DNA from: Anaerobiospirillum sp. NML120448
Lineage (GTDB): Bacteria; Pseudomonadota; Gammaproteobacteria; Enterobacterales; Succinivibrionaceae
Assembly: GCF_023050945.1 (NCBI RefSeq)
Contig: NZ_JALKIM010000013.1
Coordinates: 1-64,000 of the forward strand
Reading direction: 5' to 3'
DNA length: 64,000 bases
Every line of letters starts with the position of its first letter. The stretch's first letter is position 1. Of the stretch, positions 11,720 to 20,225 are shown in pieces. The notes beneath the pieces are model-generated. The model was given only the letters and a program-made list of their open reading frames with translations, searched no databases and was not told where the DNA came from. A program made the position numbers and the translations under genes.

Positions 11720-12910
11720 GTGACCAATCCTAAAGGACGTTTTGGCGTTCATGGCGGGCAATATGTACCTGAAACCTTAATGAATGCTATCTTTGAGCTC
11801 GAGCAAGCATATGATCATTACAAAAATGATCCTCAGTTTAACCAAGAGTTAACTGCGCTCTTTAATGATTATGCTAATCGTCCGTCAATGCTTTATTTCG
11901 CTGAGAAAATGACCAGAGATCTCGGCGGTGCCAAGATTTATTTAAAGCGTGAGGACTTAAACCATACTGGTGCTCATAAGATTAACAATGTGTTAGGTCA
12001 GGCCTTGCTTGCCAAGAAGATGGGTAAAACCCGTCTGGTAGCAGAAACTGGTGCAGGTCAACATGGTGTAGCCTCAGCTACTGCTGCGGCTTTAATGGGT
12101 CTTGAGTGCGATGTTTACATGGGTCGTGAAGACACAGAGCGTCAGGCCTTAAATGTCTATCGTATGAAGCTTTTGGGCGCACGTGTTCACCCTGTTGATA
12201 GTGGTACTGCAACCTTAAAAGATGCTGTATCTGAGGCCATGAGAGAGTGGTGTACTCGTATGAGTGATACTCATTATTGCTTAGGATCTGCTGTAGGCCC
12301 ACATCCATTCCCTACTATTGTTCGTGATTTTCAGGCTGTAATTTCCAAAGAAATTAAAGAGCAAATCCTTAAAAAGGAAGGTCGTTTACCTGATGCCGTG
12401 CTTGCCTGTGTAGGCGGTGGCTCTAATGCTATTGGAGCTTTTTACCACTTTATCAATGATACTGGGGTGGCGCTTATTGGTTGCGAGGGCGCTGGCCGTG
12501 GTGTTGATACTTTGGATACTGCCGCAACTATGAATGTAGGAAAGGTAGGCATTTTCCATGGTATGAAATCCTATTTCTGCCAAGATGAGTATGGCCAAAT
12601 TGCACCTGTTTATTGCATTAGTGCAGGCTTGGATTATCCAGGCATTGGACCTGAGCACTCATATTTGCATGATATTGGTCGTGCCCAATATGTTTCTATT
12701 ACTGATGATGAGGCTGTAGATGCCTTTGAGTATTTATCAAAGACTGAGGGTATTATTCCAGCTATTGAGTCTTCTCATGCTGTAGCTTATGCTATGAAAC
12801 TAGCTCCTACTATGTCCAAAGATAAGATTATTGTGGTTAATTTATCGGGACGTGGTGATAAGGACGTAGCTGCTATAGCTCGCTATAGAGGAGAGGAAAT
12901 TCATGAGTAA
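11720..12910 (+). CDS. trpB: Tryptophan synthase beta chain
   Basis: PLP enzyme that condenses indole with L-serine to give tryptophan, normally with indole channelled from TrpA. Length is 396 aa (E. coli 397). The Schiff-base Lys is Lys87 in [14 protein letters not shown], the Glu of the active site is in AETGAGQHG, the phosphate loop is [10 protein letters not shown], and the C-terminal NLSGRGDKD is present. This is the ordinary TrpB1 type, expected to depend on an alpha partner. The stop overlaps the trpA start (ATGAGTAA), so translation of the two is probably coupled. The start is GTG at 11720 with GAGGG about ten bases upstream. Confidence 0.97.
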   Translation: MTNPKGRFGVHGGQYVPETLMNAIFELEQAYDHYKNDPQFNQELTALFNDYANRPSMLYFAEKMTRDLGGAKIYLKREDLNHTGAHKINNVLGQALLAKKMGKTRLVAETGAGQHGVASATAAALMGLECDVYMGREDTERQALNVYRMKLLGARVHPVDSGTATLKDAVSEAMREWCTRMSDTHYCLGSAVGPHPFPTIVRDFQAVISKEIKEQILKKEGRLPDAVLACVGGGSNAIGAFYHFINDTGVALIGCEGAGRGVDTLDTAATMNVGKVGIFHGMKSYFCQDEYGQIAPVYCISAGLDYPGIGPEHSYLHDIGRAQYVSITDDEAVDAFEYLSKTEGIIPAIESSHAVAYAMKLAPTMSKDKIIVVNLSGRGDKDVAAIARYRGEEIHE

Positions 12911-13700
12911 GATAACCCAGGCTTTTGCTAATAATAAGGCGTTTATTCCATTTATTACCTGTGGCGATCCTGACTTAACCACCACTCATAAGCTAGTTAA
13001 GGCAGCTGTGGATAATGGTGCCGACATTATTCAATTAGGCATTCCTTTTTCAGATCCTACCGCTGAGGGACTAGCTATTCAGGCAGCAAATTTGAGGTCG
13101 CTCAAAAATAAAATTACCACTGATGACGTGTTTAATTTAGTTCAAACTATGCGTCAGGATATCAGTGCACCTTTTATTTTGACCACCTATGCTAATGCGG
13201 TCTTTTCTTATGGTATTGAATCTTTCTTTGAGCGCTGTGCCCAAGTAGGGGCTGAAGGTGTCTTGATTGCTGATGTGCCTTATGAGGAAAAAGATGAGTT
13301 TGAAGGCTTAGCCCTCAAGCATGGCGTAGAGCTCATTAGCTTAGTTTCTCCTACTTCTGAGCATAGAATTGCTAAGATTGCCAAGGAAGCTCGTGGTTTT
13401 GTTTATATCATTTCCAGCCTAGGCAATACTAAAAGTCGTGATGAACTCCTGAGCGATATTAAGCATATGGTCAAGCTAGTTCGTGAGCACACTGATTTGC
13501 CTTGCGCAGTAGGTATTGGTATTAGCACTCCTGAGCAAGCTAAAGATGTAGCTGCTATTTCTGATGGCGCTGTAGTAGGCTCAGCTATTTTAAATATCAT
13601 TGCCCAATACGGCAAAGAGGCTGCTCCTCACGTAGGTAGCCTAGTCAAGTCCATGAAAGATGCCGTTAATGCTGGGGCATGCGCAGGTGCGGGCGCTTAG
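12903..13700 (+). CDS. trpA: Tryptophan synthase alpha chain, unusual active site
   Basis: Normally cleaves indole-3-glycerol phosphate to indole and G3P. The 265-aa barrel aligns along its length, and closely resembles TrpA of Lachnospiraceae as I remember them ([33 protein letters not shown]). Odd points: the loop that carries the catalytic Glu in the family (ELGIPFSDP, Glu49 of E. coli) reads QLGIPFSDP, with Gln44; the following AEGP is AEGL; and the flexible loop GVTG reads GNTK. The first of these is encoded by CAA at 13032-13034. Glu for E. coli Asp60 is usual in Firmicutes. The C-terminus is a short Gly/Ala/Cys tail. The start overlaps trpB by eight bases. Fold assignment is secure; lyase activity is in doubt. 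Confidence 0.93.
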   Translation: MSKITQAFANNKAFIPFITCGDPDLTTTHKLVKAAVDNGADIIQLGIPFSDPTAEGLAIQAANLRSLKNKITTDDVFNLVQTMRQDISAPFILTTYANAVFSYGIESFFERCAQVGAEGVLIADVPYEEKDEFEGLALKHGVELISLVSPTSEHRIAKIAKEARGFVYIISSLGNTKSRDELLSDIKHMVKLVREHTDLPCAVGIGISTPEQAKDVAAISDGAVVGSAILNIIAQYGKEAAPHVGSLVKSMKDAVNAGACAGAGA

Positions 13701-13749
13701 TAATTTAAGCATTACTGTAAAACAATCAATACATTCAAAAGCATAATCT

Positions 13750-13786
13750 AAAGAGCTAGGTTTCACCAAACTTAGCTCTTTCTTAT
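13750..13786 (+). terminator. Intrinsic terminator of trpFBA
   Basis: Stem AAAGAGCTA / TAGCTCTTT (13750-13758 with 13773-13781), then TCTTATT. Confidence 0.75.
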
Positions 13787-13787
13787 T

Positions 13788-13880
13788 GCGCCTGCGCCAT
13801 AGCTAGAGCTAGCACCAGCACAAGCTCCCGCACCAATGCTAGCGCTTGCGGTCGCACCCGCACCAGCGCCCCATCAGTGC
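13788..13880. repeat. GC-rich low-complexity patch after trpA
   Basis: Repeats of GCACCAGCRC/GCTAGCGCT type that would read Ala-Pro in one frame but have no gene around them. The rest of the gap to 14560 (about 680 AT-rich bases) holds nothing I recognise. Confidence 0.5.
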
Positions 13881-14560
13881 TCTCTGTAGCACTTCCTTTT
13901 ACAGGTTAATATGGCTTTATGGTTGAGCAAATTCCTAAGTGATAAATATTGAAAAAACTATAAGTTGAGTAAAGCTTATAAGGTAAACACTCGTTTAATA
14001 GTGGCTTTATGACATTAGAAGGGATGTTTGATAGGGATATTGGGGCTTAAAAGTTGAGTGAAATTTATTTTGTGAGCTGGATCGTAATTTCTATAAAATC
14101 TTTAAGCAATAAAACAGCGTAAATATCAGGTTTTTTGATGGGTGAGTCAGCTTAATTCTAGCTTATATGCAAAAAACTTGGTTCTACAAGCATGCTTTTT
14201 TAAGAATTGAGATGCAAGAGCTTGCTATGTAAGTGCGTATTTTACCATTCAACTATGCTTTAGGGCCGATAAAGAGTAGGGAAAAGGGGCAAGCTTTAGT
14301 GGGGGTTTTGAGTAATATTTGAGCTAAATCTGCTTTATATATCGTATTTTTATAAAGGGCTTGGTTAATTATCGGTGAGTAGTTGAGTATCAAAGAGAGG
14401 CTATTTAGATCTTAGGTATTTGTAGGCATTTTAGGATTTTTCCACCCTTAATCTAAACATGGTACCAGCCAGATAAAAAGCTCTTATCAAGATAACTGTT
14501 TAGTCTTAAGAGCGTTCTGGGCTGTGTGATCTAACAATGTGCATTATTAAGGATCGTATC

Positions 14561-15979
14561 ATGCTTAGATTTGTAGAATTGTTTGCAGGTGCTGGCAGCT
14601 GGCATTTAGCTATTCAACCTTTTTTAAATCATCAAGAACAAACAGTATTGGTCTATGAACCAAATAAAGTAGCCTTACGGGTATTTAAGGACAACCTATC
14701 CAACTCCTCAGAGTGTGAGCATACTTGCTTTACTGATAAGCAAGAGGATGTAATGTCTTGTAAGGAAGTTGATTTTTGCGTAGCTTCCATAAATGCCAAA
14801 GACATTTACCTCAAATCTAACCAAGCATTAAAGCAAGCTCAAAGTTCTGATGCTCAAGTTCATGCTCACGCTATTGTTCATGTTGCCGATGCCGCTGCTG
14901 CTGACGCTTACGCAGCAACAGCTGTCGATTCAGCTGCTGACCATTCTCAAGTTCAAGTTAACCAAGCCCATCCTGTCCCTGGTCGTAATTCTGATAGTGA
15001 GCAAGTATCAGATAGCTACTCACTTTGCGACTATGAGGAGAACAGTTCATGTGGCATTTTGTTAAAGTTTTGTCAGCATGCTCAGCCTAAAGTTGTTTTG
15101 ATTGAGACCTCAAGCAATCTTTTGAATTTTAATCAAGGTATTAGACTTATTAAGTTGGAGCACGAGCTTAAAAGCTTAGGCTATGTTTGCACCTCTAAAA
15201 TCATGAATAATAAGGATTTTGGTGTGCCTCATAATAAAAACAGACTCTATATTTTGGCTGTTAAAAGCAATATAGACTTTGGTTTTAATAGCTTTGAATT
15301 TCCTCGTGCTTGGGGCAAAAAAGTGTGTCTTAGCGACATCTTAGAAAAAGACCCTGTTGAGCAAAAGTACTTTTTGAGTTCTGATTATTGGTGGCATTTA
15401 ACTCAAAACAAGTTATGCCAGAAGATCAAGGGTTGTAATTTCGGTATGGCTTTGGCAGATATTAATGGCTGTGCTAATGCCATTGTGAAGGGCTCTATGG
15501 GCCTAGAGCGTAATTTAGTAGTGGACGATAGGGGCTATAAAGAGTGCAATGTCGATAAGCGTGTCCATAGCTTTAACTCAGGCTGCGTGCGTAAACTCAC
15601 TGAAAGAGAGTACGCCAGATTGCAAGGCTATCCTGAAAAGTTTAATTTCACCTGCACTCGCAGTCATACCTACTCATTAGTGGCTACTTCTGTTTGTATT
15701 CCTGTAGTTAACTCCATTTTTAGAGCTATCTTTAATATGATTTGCAAGAACTATGGCTATTACATCAACAAGAGTACCTCAGCTCAAGCTCCATTAAAGA
15801 TGATGGAGGCAGCATCTAAGATAGAGGTCTTATCAGGTAGTGCTACTCTTACTAATGCCAATATCAATTACGAGTGCGATCAAAGCGCACTTTCCTTCTT
15901 TCACCGCTGCTTAGCTTACAGCAAGGAGCTGTACTATCCTAAGTTTGACTTTAACAACTATTTAACTTGTGCTGCTTAA
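14561..15979 (+). CDS. DNA cytosine-5 methyltransferase homologue lacking the catalytic Cys motif
   Basis: Fold and order follow Dcm-type C5 methyltransferases: motif I at the N-terminus (LRFVELFAGAGSWHLAI), motif II (VYEPNKVALRVF), motif VI region (VVLIETSSNLL), motif VIII (DFGVPHNKNRLYIL), motif IX (RKLTEREYARLQGYP) and motif X region (VATSVCIPVVNSI). Key residues are changed. Motif IV, normally PCQ with the nucleophilic Cys, reads SINAKDI, with Ala79 in the Cys position; ENV reads ETS; the QxRxR motif reads HNKNR; GNSV reads ATSV; and the motif I FAGxGG is FAGAGS. An Ala/His-rich insert of about 50 residues follows motif IV. It is thus probably inactive as a methyltransferase, yet 473 codons are open. 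The ATG at 14561 is chosen because AAGGA lies seven bases upstream; 14537 has no such site. No endonuclease or vsr gene is adjacent. Confidence 0.75.
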   Translation: MLRFVELFAGAGSWHLAIQPFLNHQEQTVLVYEPNKVALRVFKDNLSNSSECEHTCFTDKQEDVMSCKEVDFCVASINAKDIYLKSNQALKQAQSSDAQVHAHAIVHVADAAAADAYAATAVDSAADHSQVQVNQAHPVPGRNSDSEQVSDSYSLCDYEENSSCGILLKFCQHAQPKVVLIETSSNLLNFNQGIRLIKLEHELKSLGYVCTSKIMNNKDFGVPHNKNRLYILAVKSNIDFGFNSFEFPRAWGKKVCLSDILEKDPVEQKYFLSSDYWWHLTQNKLCQKIKGCNFGMALADINGCANAIVKGSMGLERNLVVDDRGYKECNVDKRVHSFNSGCVRKLTEREYARLQGYPEKFNFTCTRSHTYSLVATSVCIPVVNSIFRAIFNMICKNYGYYINKSTSAQAPLKMMEAASKIEVLSGSATLTNANINYECDQSALSFFHRCLAYSKELYYPKFDFNNYLTCAA

Positions 15980-16448
15980 TTATTTGTTTGCCTATTAGCT
16001 AACTCCAGATGCCTTTATTAAACATCAAGAGGCAAGCTTCAAACCTCAAATATCCCCAAAAGCAGCAAGTAATTTATGTTTTGCTCCTGCAAAGTGTAGA
16101 AGTGACACAGTGGTGGGTGGCCATTGCACGGTGAGGCTTCCCTAAAAAAAACCAAGCCTCACAGTATGGGTAGCAATCACCTTATGCTGTATACCTGCCA
16201 GGTTGGCAGTGGCAAGGTAGTTTGGCTCCAAGGCGCTAATTAGACAGGCCTAAAAGATTGTCAGCTGTTAAAGCAATAAGCAATTGATGTTGTTGGCCTA
16301 CAAGTTGTTACAGCGGCAAGGAGGAGGTATACCACACACGCTGTGGTACTGTACTAAAAGCCGATAAACCATAGAGTGCCAAGGATGCAAGTATTTGCGC
16401 TGTTCGCTGTTTACTGTGTGCTGGGTACTAAGTGCTGTTTACAGGTAG
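15980..16448. other. Intergenic region with hairpins, no gene
   Basis: About 470 bases. A perfect nine-base-pair hairpin GTGAGGCTT/AAGCCTCAC spans 16131-16162 without a T run, and a smaller one ACCACA/TGTGGT lies near 16330-16350. No coding sequence continuous with the autotransporter remnant downstream is visible. Confidence 0.4.
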
Positions 16449-16829
16449 GCAGCAAAAGCTTTATGTAAGGAGGAGGGGGTAGCATTTGGTTCTGTTGATG
16501 GTACCGATGCTAATGTCTTCTCTATCCCAGTAGGTATTACTTTATCCAAGGATATTGTAGCTGGTACCTGGACTGTTAAGCCAAGCTTAGATTTAACTGT
16601 TGCCTGCAACTTTGGTGATGATTCCTTAGAGAGCAAGGTTAACTATTTAGGCGTTGCTAATAAGGCTCTCTCTACTGACACTGAGTTTGTAGATTCCTTT
16701 ACCTATGGCGCTACTATGGGCATTGCAGCACAAAGCGGTAATGTAAGCTTAGGTTTAGGTGTTAACTACACTGGTTCTTCTAATGTAGATCAATATGGCG
16801 TGAATGCTAATGCACGCTTTGTGTTCTAA
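16449..16829 (+). pseudogene. C-terminal remnant of an autotransporter beta-barrel
   Basis: An open stretch without a start codon, ending in a stop at 16827-16829. From 16479 it reads like the last ~115 residues of a type Va autotransporter barrel: alternating-hydrophobicity strands such as NVFSIPVGITLSKDI, WTVKPSLDLTVACNFGDD, FTYGATMGIAAQSGNVSLGL and the closing strand YGVNANARFVF with terminal Phe, the usual BAM signal. A full translocator has about 280 residues and a passenger, neither of which is present upstream. A proper terminator follows. I take it as the 3' end of a deleted or recombined autotransporter gene; it could also serve as donor sequence for recombination with full copies elsewhere (inference). 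Confidence 0.75.
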
Positions 16830-16903
16830 TTTAGATAGAGCTCTCTAAGTTAAATCCTCTTGCTAATTGGCAAGCTTAGCAAAGGATAATTAACGATTTT
16901 TAT

Positions 16904-16948
16904 AAGGCAGTTTGTTAATGCTTCAAAGGCTTAACAAGCTGCCTTTTT
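16904..16948 (+). terminator. Intrinsic terminator after the autotransporter remnant
   Basis: Long imperfect stem AAGGCAGTTTGTTAA with TTAACAAGCTGCCTT (16904-16918 with 16931-16945), followed by TTTTT. Confidence 0.8.
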
Positions 16949-17164
16949 ACTTTGAGTTTAAAAAATTATAAATAAGAGCCAAGATTTGCAGTAAATAATG
17001 GGGAGTAATATCAGGATAGTTGTTGGATAGAAAGTTTTGAACAAATGGATAAATATCGTAAAGGAAGAAAATAGAGCTTAATTTGCAGCTGTAATCTTTT
17101 ATGATAGCTATATTTTGGTAAAGAATACAAGCTTTTTATTTGCCTTTATTTACATGTATATCTA

Positions 17165-17192
17165 TTGAAAAAACCAAGCTCTGTGCTATTAT
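17165..17192 (+). promoter_or_regulatory. Probable sigma-70 promoter of 6S RNA
   Basis: TTGAAA at 17165-17170 and TATTAT at 17187-17192, spacer 16 bases, placing the start near 17200. Confidence 0.5.
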
Positions 17193-17204
17193 GTAAACAC
17201 GGTA

Positions 17205-17435
17205 GAGATACCGTAACTAATGGTTTCTAGAGTATTCGCTAGCAGTTTTGCCCTGAGCCGATATATACTAGAATGGGTCGTCTTCTTGAGTTCCATTGAG
17301 CACGCCTAAACTATTCAGCATCTAATGTTGGGTAGTCCCTTGAGAAGCCTAGCGAGCCACAGATAACCCACCTTGAACTTACTGGTTCAAGGAGCTAAAC
17401 ACGGCGGCGGTATTTCCGGGGCCATTAGTTTAAAG
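17205..17435 (+). ncRNA. ssrS: 6S RNA
   Basis: 6S RNA binds the sigma-70 RNA polymerase holoenzyme and mimics an open promoter. Matches to the enterobacterial RNA: GCCCTGAGCCGATAT in the 5' half, the hairpin CCTTGAAC...GGTTCAAGG (17371-17392) and GGCGGCGGTAT in the 3' half. The outer arms ACTAATGG (17217-17224) and CCATTAGT (17422-17429) pair to close the rod. A small perfect hairpin CGGTA-GAGA-TACCG lies just 5' of this, so the primary transcript may be longer than the mature RNA. The span is about 215-230 bases, a little over the 184 of E. coli. Exact ends are not determined. The gene usually found next to ssrS (ygfA) is not here. Confidence 0.85.
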
Positions 17436-17548
17436 CCCTCCATCAAAAGCTCTTCTTAATTTCTCCTTTAATTACCTTTAAAACATTTTGTAATTTTTAT
17501 TTAGCTAAATACATAGATAATTATCTATGTTTGTTTAGGAGTTGGCTA

Positions 17549-18151
17549 ATGGGATTAGGTTGTTTATTAGAAATTAACACCACTCAAACTAAAGTCTTCT
17601 TTACCTCAGACACTCACTTTGGCCATAGTAATATCATTAAATATTGCCAGCGACCATTTAACAGCGCTGAACATATGGATGAAGTGCTGATTAACAATTG
17701 GAATGAGGTCGTTAGTCCTCAAGATATAGTTTTCCATTTAGGTGACTTTTGTTTTGGCAGCGATAAAGAGTGGATTAAGATTCTACAAAGACTCAATGGC
17801 ACCAAATACTTGATCTTGGGTAATCACGATCTTAAGAAAATTGCTAACTCAAGCCAAATACAGGATTACTTTGCTGACATTAATATGCAAATGAGAGTAG
17901 TTGTAGATAAGCAAAAGATGTTGTTAAATCATTATCCCTTTTTGTGTTTTGAGGGCGGCTACCAAAACGTTTGGCAGCTCTTTGGCCATGTTCATAGTTC
18001 TAAGCATAGTACAGGGCTTGATAAAGAGCGCTTAGTACATCTTTTTCCTACTCAATATGATGTTGGTGTCGATAACAACAACTATCGTCCTGTGTCTTTT
18101 GCACAAGTAAGTCAAATCATTACTGAGCAGCAAGCTAATGCCCACAAATAA
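17549..18151 (+). CDS. Calcineurin-like metallophosphoesterase
   Basis: 200-aa single-domain phosphoesterase. All five metal-binding motifs are visible: SDTHFGH near the N-terminus, GDFCFGS, GNHD, NHYP and GHVH. This set marks a dinuclear metal hydrolase of the YfcE/phage-like small family; the substrate (nucleotide, cyclic nucleotide or phosphodiester) cannot be told. No signal peptide, so cytoplasmic. The ATG at 17549 has AGGAG seven bases upstream and is preferred to the in-frame TTG at 17531. It lies just after 6S RNA and is followed by no clear terminator. Confidence 0.85.
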   Translation: MGLGCLLEINTTQTKVFFTSDTHFGHSNIIKYCQRPFNSAEHMDEVLINNWNEVVSPQDIVFHLGDFCFGSDKEWIKILQRLNGTKYLILGNHDLKKIANSSQIQDYFADINMQMRVVVDKQKMLLNHYPFLCFEGGYQNVWQLFGHVHSSKHSTGLDKERLVHLFPTQYDVGVDNNNYRPVSFAQVSQIITEQQANAHK

Positions 18152-18505
18152 GCTAACTGCCAATATTAGATAATTGGTAATAGGGCCATATTTGATTACA
18201 TGGCCAATCTATAGCTTGGTAAATACTTATTAGTAAGCTCATCCCGATGCTACATGCTATAGGCATAGTAGCTGACCTTATGCATAGCGCTATTGAAAGA
18301 AATAGAGCTGTTCAACGAAGTTCAAGGTAGCTTAAGGCAGTAAAAGCCTCTTAGCTAGTTGTAAGGTATAAGCCGTGCAGAGTATACCAAACCATGCTGG
18401 GGAGCATAAATTGATCTTAGAAGGTTTAAGGCCAACTAAAAGAAGGCATGGCTGGCGATGTTGTCTGCAAAATTTTTAGCGAAGTCGATTGCTATCTTGA
18501 CTACT
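18152..18505. other. Intergenic region, nothing recognised
   Basis: About 350 bases between convergent genes. Weak inverted repeats around 18155-18185 could act as a terminator for the phosphoesterase gene, but no T run follows. Confidence 0.35.
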
Positions 18506-18901
18506 TTAGTGAGCGAAAAAGTAATATACCAGAGCAAAGAGTACTGCTGAGCTAATAATACAAAGCACCAGGACTATTGAGAGAATCTTAGCTACATCCA
18601 TGCAGGATAGCGCATTAGGGTACATAGCTTTGAGCTCTTGGTATTTTGGTTCGTTGTAATAGGAAGAGCACCAGTACCAAAGTCCTAGATTTAGAGCTAA
18701 TCCGATGATTAAAGCAACTAACCAATTGCTAAGAGCCCCTATACCTAAAAGGATAGGCAGAGTGATTATGGCAGTACAAATTTGCAAAAAGCCTGTGCCA
18801 TCAAATTTAGATAATTCTTTTTTGCCAATGTCTTCGGCAATAAACCAAAGATAGTTGATTATTTTCATTAGCTTGGAGTTTGAGGGAGTAGGTGTACGCA
18901 T
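18506..18901 (-). CDS. Small membrane protein, unknown function
   Basis: 131 aa with three likely membrane helices: about residues 42-62 (ICTAIITLPILLGIGA), 63-80 (WLVALIIGLALNLGLW) and 105-128 (ILSIVLVLCIISSAVL). A short soluble segment with SSYYNEPKYQELKA separates the second and third. No family recognised. Neither the ATG at 18901 nor the internal Met at residue 12 has a good ribosome-binding site, so the start is uncertain and expression unproved. Confidence 0.5.
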   Translation of the reverse strand: MRTPTPSNSKLMKIINYLWFIAEDIGKKELSKFDGTGFLQICTAIITLPILLGIGALSNWLVALIIGLALNLGLWYWCSSYYNEPKYQELKAMYPNALSCMDVAKILSIVLVLCIISSAVLFALVYYFFAH

Positions 18902-19122
18902 TATTGTTTAATAATAAGTAATGGCCATTATCGTCTCTTCTTGCCAGACATGCAGTGAGATAGCACATAATGGAGCTGCACCGCACTTTAGAGCGCAGCT
19001 TAGCTTAGCTTAATTAATTGGTTTTCCGTGTAAGCGCCTGTAGGAGCTCTAGAGGCGGATGGAGTAGGGGTTAGTGCTTGGGCTTGTGGTTTAAAATTTT
19101 GCAGTGGTTTTAGGTTTTGGGT

Positions 19123-19148
19123 AAAAAAAATGGGCCTTGTGGGCCCAT
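19123..19148 (-). terminator. Intrinsic terminator of the NifU-like/GGGtGRT operon
   Basis: Read on the minus strand: ATGGGCC / GGCCCAT with a five-base loop, then eight Ts. A second perfect hairpin GTGCGACAT/ATGTCGCAC at 19152-19176 comes just before it in the transcript. Confidence 0.9.
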
Positions 19149-19208
19149 TGAGTGCGACATGATTTCTATGTCGCACAATTAAATTAGTCAGATTTTAGGT
19201 ATCGACTA

Positions 19209-20210
19209 TTACTTGTTTAAAGCCTGGTCAACAGCAACGGCTACGGCTACAGTAGCGCCTACCATTGGGTTGTTACCCATGCCTAAGAAGCCCATCATCT
19301 CAACGTGAGCTGGAACAGAAGAAGAACCAGCGAATTGAGCGTCAGAGTGCATACGACCCATGGTGTCGGTCATACCGTAAGAGGCTGGACCTGCTGCCAT
19401 GTTGTCTGGGTGTAAGGTACGACCAGTACCGCCGCCAGAGGCTACGGAGAAGTACTTCTTACCCTCTAAGGTACACTCTTTCTTATAGGTAGCAGCAACT
19501 GGGTGCTGGAAGCGGGTTGGGTTGGTAGAGTTACCAGTAATGGAGATATCTACGCCCTCGTGGTGCATAACAGCAACACCCTCACGTACGTCATCACAGC
19601 CGTAGCAGCGGATAGCAGAACGTGGGCCCTTGGAGTATGGGATCTCTTTAACGATCTTTAACTCGCCAGTTGCATAGTCAAATTGGGTCTGAACGTAAGT
19701 GAAGCCGTTGATACGGGAAATGATCTGAGCGGCATCCTTACCTAAGCCGTTTAAAACAACCTTTAAAGGCTTTTGACGGGACTTGTTAGCGTTAAGAGCA
19801 ATACCAATAGCGCCTTCAGCAGCAGCAAAGCTCTCGTGACCAGCTAACATAGCGAAGGTGGAGGTCTCTTCGGTTAAAAGCATAGCGCCTAAGTTACCGT
19901 GACCAATACCAACCTTACGATCCTCAGCTACAGAACCAGGAATACAGAAGCTCTGTAAACCGATACCGATAGCAGAAGCAGCCTCAGCAGCAGTCTTAAC
20001 TTGCTTCTTGATAGCAATAGCAGCACCAGCTACATAAGCCCAGCATGCGTTCTCGAAAGCAATTGGCTGAATCTTGCGAACCATCTCGTATGGATCAAAA
20101 CCGTGATCCTTACAAATCTGGTGAGCCTCTTCTAAAGAAGCAATGCCGTTCTCGTTTAATGCTGCGTTAACTTTGTCAATACGACGCTCGTAACTTTCAA
20201 ATAAAGCCAT
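19209..20210 (-). CDS. GGGtGRT family protein
   Basis: 333 aa. It carries the signature that names this uncharacterised family, SGGGTGRTLHPDNMAAG, followed by YGMTDTMGRMHSDAQFAG and SSVPAHVEMMG. The middle has IGHGNLGAMLLTEETSTFA and CYGCDD with two Cys. No signal peptide, so cytoplasmic. From memory, the family is common in anaerobes, mainly Clostridia, and is usually next to a NifU-like scaffold gene, exactly as here (15 bases downstream of it). The role is unknown; the pairing suggests iron-sulfur or thiol metabolism (inference). GAGGTG precedes the ATG. Codon usage and the strong terminator suggest high expression. Confidence 0.9.
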   Translation of the reverse strand: MALFESYERRIDKVNAALNENGIASLEEAHQICKDHGFDPYEMVRKIQPIAFENACWAYVAGAAIAIKKQVKTAAEAASAIGIGLQSFCIPGSVAEDRKVGIGHGNLGAMLLTEETSTFAMLAGHESFAAAEGAIGIALNANKSRQKPLKVVLNGLGKDAAQIISRINGFTYVQTQFDYATGELKIVKEIPYSKGPRSAIRCYGCDDVREGVAVMHHEGVDISITGNSTNPTRFQHPVAATYKKECTLEGKKYFSVASGGGTGRTLHPDNMAAGPASYGMTDTMGRMHSDAQFAGSSSVPAHVEMMGFLGMGNNPMVGATVAVAVAVDQALNK

Positions 20211-20225
20211 CTTTAGTACACCTCA

